Part shown: positions 35,283-42,384 of the stretch, one piece after another
Layout of the letters: each line of letters opens with the position of its first letter
Numbering within the stretch: the stretch's first letter is position 1
DNA from: Bradyrhizobium sp. C9
Lineage (GTDB): Bacteria > Pseudomonadota > Alphaproteobacteria > Rhizobiales > Xanthobacteraceae
Direction: 5' to 3'
NCBI RefSeq assembly: GCF_002532045.1
Contig: NZ_NWTG01000005.1
Coordinates: 62,001 to 126,000, forward strand
DNA length: 64,000 nt
The notes under the pieces: model-generated
The model's input: only the letters and a program-made list of their open reading frames with translations
Told to the model about the DNA's origin: nothing
Database searches by the model: none
Translations under genes and position numbers: made by a program

Positions 35283-35296
35283 GCCGGCGCATCCCC

Positions 35297-36559
35297 TCAC
35301 CTCGCATTCGCCGGCGCATGCACCGGCCACAGATCGGCCCGCCAGTGCAGCGCGATCGCCGCCATCGCGATGAAGCCCGCCGCGGCGAGCAGCGTGCCGG
35401 TTGCGGTGTAGCCGATCAGGTCGATCAGGCTGCCGGCCGCGAGCAGGCCGAGCGGCAGGCCGTAGATCACCATCATGCGCACGCCCATCACGCGGCCGCG
35501 CAGATGAGCGCTGGCGTTGCGCATCAGCATCACGGCGGCCGAGATCATCGACATGCTCTGCGCGATGCCGGCCAGCACCAGGCAGGCCATCGCGACCGGC
35601 ATGGTCCTGAGCTCGACGAACACCATGAGCATCGCGTACCAGGCGAGCGTCGCGCCGATCAAAAGCCGCGCGATGCGCACGCCGCCGGCCATGCTGAGCG
35701 TGATCGAGCCGATCAGCGAGCCGAATGCAAAACTCGCGGAGAGATAGCCGAGGCCAGTCTGGTCGGTATGGAAGATCTCGCGCGCGACGAAAGGCAGCAG
35801 GCCGTTGGTGAGCGGAAACGCCGTGAGATTGGCGAGGAACGCGACGCAGAGCGCGGCGCGCATGCCCGGACCGCTCCAGGCATAGACGATGCCCTCCTTG
35901 AGATCGCGCAGCAGCTTCGAGCCCGGCGCGTCGCCGGCCGCCGCGTCGGCCACGCCGTGCGCCTTGGCTGGACGGCCCATGCAAAGCATCAGGATCGCGG
36001 CGACGAAATAGAAGCTGGCGATCCCGACATAGACATAGCCGATGCCGAGCGCCGCGAACAATCCGGCCCCGGTCAGCGCCCCGGCGATGCGCGCCGAGTC
36101 CTGCGTCGTGCGCGCCAGGCTGATCGCGCCGACCAGCTGCGCCGGCGGCATGATGTCGGCCAGCAGCGCGCCGCGCACGCCGAGATCCGACGGACGGATC
36201 ACGCCCATCAGCGCGACGATGACCATGACCTTCAGCGGCGCCAGATGGCCGGTCAGCGCCAGGATCATGATGGTGCCGGCGAGCGCGGTATAGGCAAAGC
36301 GCATCACGGCGAGCAGATCGCGATGCCCCATCCGGTCGCCGATCATGCCGACGACGGGCGCGACCAGCGTGCCGACATATTGCAGCGACGCGAGCACGGT
36401 CAGCAGCAGCACGGAGCCGGTCTCGACCATGATGTACCAGCCGAGGACCAGCGTCTCGACCTCGAACGCCCAGGAGGTGAGCAGATCGGACGGCCATTGA
36501 AAGCGATAGCTGCGGATGCGAAATGGCGCCAGCGCGGAAGTCCGCGCGGTCCCGCTCAA
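35297..36559 (-). CDS. MFS exporter, EntS/MFS_3-like
   Basis: A 420-residue, 12-helix transporter. I chose a TTG start at 36559 (then SGTARTSALAPFRIRSYRF), because the ALAPFR.RSYR segment begins the family's conserved N-terminus; longer frames back to 36754 contain no homology-like sequence and no good ribosome binding site. The motif GMIGDRMGHRDLL follows helix 2. The family includes the enterobactin exporter EntS and macrolide exporters. The substrate is unknown. It is transcribed alone, with the 85-bp palindrome after the stop. Confidence 0.82.
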   Translation of the reverse strand: MSGTARTSALAPFRIRSYRFQWPSDLLTSWAFEVETLVLGWYIMVETGSVLLLTVLASLQYVGTLVAPVVGMIGDRMGHRDLLAVMRFAYTALAGTIMILALTGHLAPLKVMVIVALMGVIRPSDLGVRGALLADIMPPAQLVGAISLARTTQDSARIAGALTGAGLFAALGIGYVYVGIASFYFVAAILMLCMGRPAKAHGVADAAAGDAPGSKLLRDLKEGIVYAWSGPGMRAALCVAFLANLTAFPLTNGLLPFVAREIFHTDQTGLGYLSASFAFGSLIGSITLSMAGGVRIARLLIGATLAWYAMLMVFVELRTMPVAMACLVLAGIAQSMSMISAAVMLMRNASAHLRGRVMGVRMMVIYGLPLGLLAAGSLIDLIGYTATGTLLAAAGFIAMAAIALHWRADLWPVHAPANAR

Positions 36560-36840
36560 GACGCGATGACGCGTGTCACGGCGTGTCCTGCCCTTTTCTT
36601 GGTTCTTCTGGGTCTTGAATCCGGATTTAGATCCCGGCCGTTGATTCTCTTGGGAAAACGTCCTGTTCCGGAAGCGTAGCGCCGAGCCTGCCGGTGTCAA
36701 TCGAAGCCACCGCATGCGGCCATGCGCGACGGCATCGACGCCAACGTGCTGCACAGCCCTGCGCCGCGACCGCCGGACGCCCCCTCCGCCCCGCGAGATG
36801 ATTGTGCTAGCATGCCTGATCCGAAACCGCGGAGGACGCC

Positions 36841-37008
36841 ATGACAGCCTTCGAAGTTTTCGCGATCTACGTGACGCCCTTTGTGATCATCGGGATCGCA
36901 ATCAAGCTGCTGATGAAGCGCTACGCCGTCGACCTGCCCGATGTGCAGAAGCAAGCGGGCGCCGCACCGAAGCGACGGTTTTTGCTCGGGGCCTGGCGGT
37001 CGGACTAG
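36841..37008 (+). CDS. Small single-helix membrane protein, 55 residues
   Basis: An ATG at 36841 preceded by GCGGAGGAC at ideal spacing. The protein starts MTAFEVFAIYVTPFVIIGIA, a single membrane helix, and continues with a positively charged cytoplasmic-like tail (KLLMKRYAVDLPDV, then KRRFLLGAWRSD). Positive charges after the helix suggest N-out, C-in orientation. No known family is recognised. The strong ribosome binding site makes it one of the better-supported small genes in the window. Confidence 0.6.
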   Translation: MTAFEVFAIYVTPFVIIGIAIKLLMKRYAVDLPDVQKQAGAAPKRRFLLGAWRSD

Positions 37009-37122
37009 TCAACGTCCTGGGCAAGCCCGGACGCGCCGTCTCCGCGGAGAAATTCTCAAAGCTCGGCGATTCATGTGCGAGAACGCGGGTGTATGATTCA
37101 ACGGCAGTGCAACACATTCGCT

Positions 37123-37244
37123 GTCGTCCCGGCGAAGGCCGGGACCCATAACCCCAAATGCAGCTTGTTGCCCGACGCTGGTAAGACGAGTCCCGTTCAC
37201 AATATCCGCGGCGATGTATGGGTCCCGGCCTTCGCCGGGACGAC
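37123..37244. repeat. Paired palindromes with 28-bp perfect outer arms
   Basis: The left arm (37123-37150) begins GTCGTCCCGGCGAAGGCCGG, and the right arm (37217-37244) is its exact complement across all 28 bp. Each arm contains its own hairpin (CCCGGC-GAAG-GCCGGG). The centre is 66 bp without coding potential. It occupies part of the 443-bp non-coding stretch 37009-37451. Confidence 0.85.
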
Positions 37245-37279
37245 GGTGGGGAGAGAGCCGCACGCAACAATCGCGTTAG

Positions 37280-37313
37280 GGTAATGGGTCCTGGCTTTCG
37301 CCAGGAGGACAAT
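37280..37313. repeat. Diverged single arm of the same palindrome
   Basis: GTAATGGGTCCTGGCTTTCG continuing into CCAGGAGGAC is a diverged version of the right arm at 37217-37244 (ATGGGTCC-GGC-TTCGCC-GGA pattern), 36 bp further on. It suggests a third, decayed copy in this spacer. Confidence 0.5.
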
Positions 37314-37378
37314 CGTGATTGCAGGACGATCCCGCGCTCTCATTCATGCGAACACGACATTTTGTCATGGGAGGCGGA

Positions 37379-37408
37379 GTTGCATTTTTTGCAACGCATC
37401 ATATGATG
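37379..37408. promoter_or_regulatory. Two adjacent palindromes upstream of the thiolase gene
   Basis: GTTGCA-TTTTT-TGCAAC at 37379-37395 is followed one base later by the perfect 12-bp palindrome CATCATATGATG at 37397-37408. They lie 44-73 bp before the thiolase ATG in an AT-rich segment. The TGC...GCA symmetry recalls binding sites of PhaR-type regulators of polyhydroxybutyrate genes, which is an inference. The remaining part of the 443-bp gene-free stretch holds only the palindromic repeats listed separately. Confidence 0.5.
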
Positions 37409-37451
37409 AGAATAATTCAATCAAATCCCCGGCATTGAAGGGAATCCTGCC

Positions 37452-38648
37452 ATGGCAACCAGCACCGATCCCGTCGTCATCCTCTCCGCCGCCCGCACCC
37501 CGCTCGGCCGCTTCATGGGCGAGCTCACGCCGCTCGCGGCCCACAAGCTCGGCGCGCATGTGATCGGTGCGGCGCTGGAGCGCGCCAGGCTTGCGCCTGA
37601 GCGCATCGACGAGGTGTTCATGGGCAACGTGCTGCCCGCCGGCCAGGGCCAGGCCCCAGCCCGCCAGGCCGCGCGCGGCGCAGGGCTGCCGGATGCCACC
37701 GGCGCCACCACCGTCAACAAGGTCTGCGGTTCCGGCATGAAGGCGACCATGCTGGCCCACGACATCATCAAGGCCGGTTCGGCCGAGATCGTGCTGTCCG
37801 GCGGCATGGAGAGCATGAGCAACGCGCCGTATCTCTTGCAAAAGGCGCGCGGCGGCTATCGCGCCGGCCATGACCGCATCATCGACCACATGATGATGGA
37901 CGGGCTCGAGGACGCCTATGAGACCGGCCGCTCGATGGGCGATTTCGGCGAGGCCACCGCGGAAGCCTATCAGTTCACCCGCGCCGACCAGGACGCTTTC
38001 GCGATGGAAACGCTGAGCCGCGCCCGCAAGGCGGTCGAGGGTGGCGCCTTCAAGGCCGAGATCGCGCCGATCACGCTCACCGAGAAGGCCGGCCCGCGCA
38101 TCATCGCCAATGACGAGCACCCGCTGAAGGTCGACCCCTCGAAGATCCCCGGCCTGAAGCCGGCGTTCCGCGCGGGCGGCACCATCACACCGGCCGCCTC
38201 CTCGGCCAATGCCGACGGCGCCGCGGCGCTGATCCTGGCGCGGCGCTCGCTCGCCGACCGCGACGGGTTGCCTGTTCTGGCCGAGATCAAGGGCCACGCC
38301 ACCCACAGCCAGGAGCCGCAATGGTTCACCACCGCGCCGATCCCGGCGATCAAGAAACTGCTCGACAAGGTCGGCTGGAGCGTCGGCGATGTCGACCTGT
38401 TCGAGATCAACGAGGCGTTCGCGGTGGTCGCAATGGCGGCGCAGCGCGATCTCGGAATTCCGCGTGACCGGCTGAACATCAACGGCGGCGCCTGCGCGCT
38501 CGGCCATCCGATCGGCGCCACCGGCGCGCGGCTGATCGTGACCTTGCTGCACGCGCTGGAGGCGCAGAACCTGAAGCGCGGCGTCGCCGCCCTGTGCATC
38601 GGCGGCGGCGAAGCCACCGCGATCGCGGTCGAGCGGGTCACGCACTAG
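37452..38648 (+). CDS. Acetyl-CoA acetyltransferase (thiolase)
   Basis: A 398-residue thiolase II. The acyl-accepting cysteine is Cys92 in VNKVCGSGMKA. The other catalytic motifs are NEAFAVVAMAA (C-terminal Asn-Glu-Ala-Phe), GGACALGHPIGATGARL (His) and CIGGGEATAIAVERV (the second cysteine). All residues needed for condensation or thiolysis are present. The neighbouring acetoacetate decarboxylase and transporter genes suggest work on acetoacetyl-CoA, in polyhydroxybutyrate or ketone-body metabolism. AAGGGAA precedes the start. Two palindromic sites lie upstream. Confidence 0.96.
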   Translation: MATSTDPVVILSAARTPLGRFMGELTPLAAHKLGAHVIGAALERARLAPERIDEVFMGNVLPAGQGQAPARQAARGAGLPDATGATTVNKVCGSGMKATMLAHDIIKAGSAEIVLSGGMESMSNAPYLLQKARGGYRAGHDRIIDHMMMDGLEDAYETGRSMGDFGEATAEAYQFTRADQDAFAMETLSRARKAVEGGAFKAEIAPITLTEKAGPRIIANDEHPLKVDPSKIPGLKPAFRAGGTITPAASSANADGAAALILARRSLADRDGLPVLAEIKGHATHSQEPQWFTTAPIPAIKKLLDKVGWSVGDVDLFEINEAFAVVAMAAQRDLGIPRDRLNINGGACALGHPIGATGARLIVTLLHALEAQNLKRGVAALCIGGGEATAIAVERVTH

Positions 38649-38679
38649 TTCAAAACGGCCTCACCGCCGAGTCCTAAAA

Positions 38680-38715
38680 CGAGGGAACTTTGGCATTTTA
38701 GCCATAGCTCCCTCG
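38680..38715. promoter_or_regulatory. Imperfect 15-bp dyad between thiolase and MFS genes
   Basis: CGAGGGAACTTTGGC and GCCATAGCTCCCTCG flank ATTTTA; 13 of the 15 positions pair. It lies 31 bp after the thiolase stop and 53 bp before the MFS start. No T-run follows, so an operator for the MFS gene is as likely as a terminator for the thiolase gene. Confidence 0.45.
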
Positions 38716-38768
38716 TGGCATATTGTGCATCACGAATAGAACCCTCATCGCATTTCATCCGGGGCCCA

Positions 38769-40073
38769 ATGATCTCGAACTGGCTTGCTTCCGCACTCGC
38801 CCGCCGCAACATCCATTACGGCTGGGTGATGGTGGCCGTGACCTTCCTTGCCGCGCTGATCTCGGCCGGCACCGTCGGCGCGCCCGGCGTCTTCATCGTA
38901 CCGCTGCAGAAGGAATTCGGCTGGTCCACCGCCGAGATCTCCTCGGCGCTGTCGATCCGCTTCATCCTGTTCGGGCTGATGGCGCCGTTCGCCGCGGCGC
39001 TGATGAATCGCTACGGCCTGCGCAACGTGACGCTGGCGGCGCAACTGATCGTGGTGTCGGGACTGTTGGCCTCGCTCGCCATGACGCAAGTCTGGCAGCT
39101 CATCCTGCTGTGGGGCGTGGTGATCGGGATCGGCACCGGCATGACCGCGCTGGTGCTCGGCGCGACCATCGCGACGCGCTGGTTCGTGGCGCGACGCGGC
39201 CTCGTGATCGGCATGCTCACTGCGAGCGTCGCGACCGGACAGCTCGCCTTCCTGCCGCTGCTCGCGACCATCACCGATCGCTATGGCTGGCGCATCGCGC
39301 TTGGCCTCGTCTGCGTCATGCTCGGCATCGCCGCCTTTGCCGTGCTGATGGTGATGCGCGACCGGCCGAGCGACGTCGGCCTGCGCCCGTTCGGCGACGA
39401 GGGCACCGCGCCGCTCCCCGCGCCACCGCCGGCCAATGCGCCGATCATGGCGGCCGCGCTCGGCACGCTGCGCGACTCCTCGAAATCGTCGGTGTTCTGG
39501 ATCCTGTTTGCAACGTTCTTCGTGTGCGGCGCCTCGACCAACGGGCTTGTCCAGGTGCACCTGATCCCGATGTGCCTCGACTACGGCATCCCGCAGGTCC
39601 AGGCCGCGAGCCTGCTCGCGGCGATGGGTATCTTCGATTTCTTCGGCACCATCATCTCGGGCTGGCTGTCGGACCGCTTCGACAATCGCCGGCTGCTGTT
39701 CTGGTATTACGGGCTGCGCGGCCTGTCGCTGCTGTACCTGCCGTATTCCGACTTCACGTTCTACGGCCTGTCGCTGTTTGCGATGTTCTACGGCCTCGAC
39801 TGGATCGCGACCGTGCCGCCGACGGTGCGCCTCACCGCGCAGCGCTTCGGCGCCGAGCGCGCCAATCTGGTGTTCGGCTGGATCTTCGCCGGCCACCAGC
39901 TCGGCGCCGGTGCCGCCGCGTTCGGCGCCGGACTGTCGCGCACGCTCTATGCGAGCTATCTGCCAGCATTCTTCATCGCCGGCGCGCTCTGCGTGATCGC
40001 CGCAGTGAGTGTGCTGGCGATCTCGCGGCCGCAGCCCAAGGTCGTGCCGGAGGCGAAACCGGTCGCGGCCTGA
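38769..40073 (+). CDS. MFS transporter, monocarboxylate / oxalate-formate type
   Basis: A 434-residue, 12-helix transporter starting at 38769 (MISNWLASALARRNIHYGWVMV). The N-terminal HYGWVMVAVTF helix, APGVFIVPLQKEFGWSTAEIS, and the loop after helix 6 (MRDRPSDVGLRPFGDEG) are typical of the monocarboxylate and oxalate/formate (OFA/MCT) branch. The second half has the motif GIFDFFGTIISGWLSDRFDNR. Its position between a thiolase and acetoacetate decarboxylase suggests a small organic acid such as acetoacetate or 3-hydroxybutyrate, but this is inferred. It is convergent with adc, 12 bp away. Confidence 0.9.
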   Translation: MISNWLASALARRNIHYGWVMVAVTFLAALISAGTVGAPGVFIVPLQKEFGWSTAEISSALSIRFILFGLMAPFAAALMNRYGLRNVTLAAQLIVVSGLLASLAMTQVWQLILLWGVVIGIGTGMTALVLGATIATRWFVARRGLVIGMLTASVATGQLAFLPLLATITDRYGWRIALGLVCVMLGIAAFAVLMVMRDRPSDVGLRPFGDEGTAPLPAPPPANAPIMAAALGTLRDSSKSSVFWILFATFFVCGASTNGLVQVHLIPMCLDYGIPQVQAASLLAAMGIFDFFGTIISGWLSDRFDNRRLLFWYYGLRGLSLLYLPYSDFTFYGLSLFAMFYGLDWIATVPPTVRLTAQRFGAERANLVFGWIFAGHQLGAGAAAFGAGLSRTLYASYLPAFFIAGALCVIAAVSVLAISRPQPKVVPEAKPVAA

Positions 40074-40085
40074 TCTCGCTGCGTG

Positions 40086-40871
40086 CTACTCCGCGGCGAG
40101 ACCGGTCGGTGCCGCCGCGTCTGCGACTTCCTTGTTGTAGTCATGCACGACGCGGCCGAACGGCAGCGTCAGGTCGGCGATATAGTGATGTGCGCCGACG
40201 ACGCGCTTGACCGGGAAGTCCGCGACCGGTGCGTTGACGTGCGGCACGAGATGCAGGCGGCCCGGCCCGATCCACGATCCCTTGACGACGATGTCGGTCA
40301 GGTTGATCGCAACCAGCTGGCAGATCTCGAGATGACCGTCGACGCCAGGGATCATCTTCAGATTGACCTGCGTCTTGGACAGCGTGGCGCGGGTGATGTC
40401 GCCATTGCCCGCCATGCTCTCGTGCTTGTAGCCCATCGTGCCCATCGCGACGAGCTGGCCGGCATATTCCAGCGTGCCGGTCAGCGTGTCCTTGACGATC
40501 TCGAGCTTGGGATGGGCGTACTTCTTCGGGAAGCCCCAGATCTCGCGGCCGGCCGCGATCGGCGGATCATCATCGAGATACATCTGGCAGACGAAGTTGA
40601 CCTCTTCGCCGTGCAGGCGCGCAGGGATCACGAGGCCGGACTCCGTATAACTGCCGAAGCCGGAGCTGTCGGGCATCTTGATCCATTCGTAATGCACGAT
40701 CGCCTGCTCGATCGGCTCCAGCGGCTCAGGCAGGCCGGCGCGGATCAATTCCGGATCGGTCTCATAGGTGATGACGAGGAATTCGCGATCGATGAAGCGA
40801 TACGGTCCGGCGGGATAGCTCGGACCAGCAGCCGGCATGGACGGAAGCTTGAGCAGATCTTCCCTGCGCAT
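40086..40871 (-). CDS. adc: Acetoacetate decarboxylase
   Basis: A 261-residue enzyme decarboxylating acetoacetate to acetone and CO2. The Schiff-base lysine lies in GREIWGFPKKYAHPKLE near residue 115-116, where the KK pair is characteristic (the second lysine perturbs the first one's pKa). Further conserved parts are YPAGPYRFIDREFLVITYET and the C-terminal VVGAHHYIADLTLPFGRVVHDY. Length is typical. It diverges from the patatin gene, and both have the same 11-bp sequence just upstream of their start codons. Confidence 0.94.
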   Translation of the reverse strand: MRREDLLKLPSMPAAGPSYPAGPYRFIDREFLVITYETDPELIRAGLPEPLEPIEQAIVHYEWIKMPDSSGFGSYTESGLVIPARLHGEEVNFVCQMYLDDDPPIAAGREIWGFPKKYAHPKLEIVKDTLTGTLEYAGQLVAMGTMGYKHESMAGNGDITRATLSKTQVNLKMIPGVDGHLEICQLVAINLTDIVVKGSWIGPGRLHLVPHVNAPVADFPVKRVVGAHHYIADLTLPFGRVVHDYNKEVADAAAPTGLAAE

Positions 40872-40890
40872 CGCAATAACCCCCTGTTCG

Positions 40891-40901
40891 AAAATATTGC
40901 G
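40891..40901 (-). promoter_or_regulatory. CGCAATATTTT site upstream of adc
   Basis: On the adc coding strand the sequence CGCAATATTTT lies 20 nt before the start codon. An identical copy in the opposite orientation lies at 41070-41080 before the patatin gene. The repeated word, AT-rich in GC-rich DNA, suggests a shared operator or promoter element. Confidence 0.5.
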
Positions 40902-41069
40902 TGGAGGCTAGTGGCCGAGATTGACAGCGATGTGAGGGATTTCCGTCACCGGCATGACCCGCGCCTTGTGCTGGAGGTCAATGCTAACCATGCAGGCAGG
41001 CATGGCGGATGCGCCGTGCACCGGCGTGGCATTTGTCATCACCTCGTCATCGGCACCCTGAATTCTCGC

Positions 41070-41080
41070 CGCAATATTTT
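41070..41080 (+). promoter_or_regulatory. CGCAATATTTT site upstream of the patatin gene
   Basis: Exact copy of the adc-side site, read on the + strand, 12 nt before the patatin ATG and overlapping the approach to its ribosome binding site (TTTTGGAGTG). The two sites are 168 bp apart in mirrored orientation in the divergent region. Confidence 0.5.
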
Positions 41081-41092
41081 GGAGTGTCTGAT

Positions 41093-42256
41093 ATGGACGC
41101 GCGGTCCCCTCATGTCGACGATATCGATCACGCGACGCCCGGCTGGCGTCCCGAAGGATGCGATCGCGTGGCGCTGGTGCTGCAGGGCGGCGGCGCGCTC
41201 GGCGCCTATCAGGCCGGCGTCTATCAGGCGCTGCATGAATCCAACATCGAGCCCGACTGGGTCTGCGGCGTCTCGATCGGCGCGATCAACTCGGCGATCA
41301 TTGCCGGCAATCCGCCCGAGAGGCGGCTGGAGCGGCTGCACACATTCTGGGATCGCATCACCTCTCGCAAGATCTGGCACTACACGCCGGACGGCGACAT
41401 CTTCCGCAAGGCGCGCAATTTCACCAGCTCATGGCTGACGACGACGCTCGGACAGCCCGGCTTCTTCACACCGCATCAGTCCAATCCGTGGCTCAGCCCG
41501 GCCGGCGCGCGCGCCGCCACGAGCTATTACGACACCACGCCCTTACGTGAATCGTTGCTCGAGCTGGTCGATTTCGACCGCATCAATTCCAAGAAGATGC
41601 GCTTTGCGGTCGGCGCAGTGAACGTGCTGTCCGGTAACTTCATCTATTTCGACAATGCGCATGACGAGATCATCCCCGAGCACATCATGGCGAGCGGTGC
41701 GTTGCCGCCGGCGCTGCCGATGGTGAAGGTCGGGACCGATCATTTCTGGGACGGCGGCATCGTCTCCAACACGCCGCTGCAGCATCTGCTCGACCAGGAG
41801 GACAACGCCAACTCGCTTGTGTTCCAGGTCGACCTGTTCTCGGCGCGCGGTACGCTGCCGCGCGACATCCAGGACGTGATGGCCCGCCACAAGGACATCA
41901 TGTATTCGTCGCGCACCCGCTACAACACCGACGTCTACCGCAAGACCTACAATCTGCGCACCGCCCTGCACAACGCGCTGGGAAAAATCCCCGACGCCCA
42001 GCTCTCGGAAGACGAGCGCCAGCTCAAGAAGGCGAACAGCCGGCTACCCGGGATCACGCTGCTGCAATTGATCTATCAGCAGAAGGCCTATGAGGGCGAC
42101 GCCAAGGACCACGAATTCTCCGGCACATCGATGCGCGAGCACTGGGCGAGCGGACACGAGGACACCAAGCGTTCGCTGAAGCGGCGCGACTGGATCAAGA
42201 TGCCCGAGAACGGCATGGGCATCGTGATCCACGATGTGCATCGGGAGGCGGAATAG
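41093..42256 (+). CDS. Patatin-like phospholipase (DUF3734-containing)
   Basis: A 387-residue patatin-fold hydrolase. I chose the ATG at 41093, with GGAG upstream. The oxyanion-hole glycines are in VLQGGGALGAYQAGVYQAL, the nucleophile Ser61 in GVSIGAIN, and the catalytic Asp220 in FWDGGIVSNTP. The C-terminal 150 residues form the DUF3734 extension (for example SRTRYNTDVYRKTYNLR). Proteins of this form in rhizobia are found near polyhydroxybutyrate and ketone-body genes. The substrate (phospholipid, or an intracellular polyester) is not known. Divergent from adc. Confidence 0.93.
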   Translation: MDARSPHVDDIDHATPGWRPEGCDRVALVLQGGGALGAYQAGVYQALHESNIEPDWVCGVSIGAINSAIIAGNPPERRLERLHTFWDRITSRKIWHYTPDGDIFRKARNFTSSWLTTTLGQPGFFTPHQSNPWLSPAGARAATSYYDTTPLRESLLELVDFDRINSKKMRFAVGAVNVLSGNFIYFDNAHDEIIPEHIMASGALPPALPMVKVGTDHFWDGGIVSNTPLQHLLDQEDNANSLVFQVDLFSARGTLPRDIQDVMARHKDIMYSSRTRYNTDVYRKTYNLRTALHNALGKIPDAQLSEDERQLKKANSRLPGITLLQLIYQQKAYEGDAKDHEFSGTSMREHWASGHEDTKRSLKRRDWIKMPENGMGIVIHDVHREAE

Positions 42257-42267
42257 ACGAAGTCATC

Positions 42268-42358
42268 ATTGCCGGGCTTGACCCGGCAATCCATCCGCTT
42301 CGAACGAGTCCCTCGTCCGCAGTTGGGGACGACGGATGCGCGGGTCAAACCCGCGCAT
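42268..42358. repeat. Paired REP-like hairpins between convergent genes
   Basis: ATTGCCGGG-CTTGA-CCCGGCAAT at 42268-42290 and ATGCGCGGG-TCAAA-CCCGCGCAT at 42336-42358, each with 9-bp perfect arms. The loops are complementary in sense (CTTGA against TCAAA), so the two hairpins are in inverted orientation. It is the only content of the spacer between patatin and carboxyltransferase genes. Confidence 0.75.
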
Positions 42359-42384
42359 GACACGGTGGGTTCGCGGCGGCGGCC

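Noticed and set aside
37123..37313. Possible CRISPR-like spaced repeats
   Set aside because: The repeated units are inverted, not direct, vary in spacing and have no cas genes nearby; they are REP-type palindromes.
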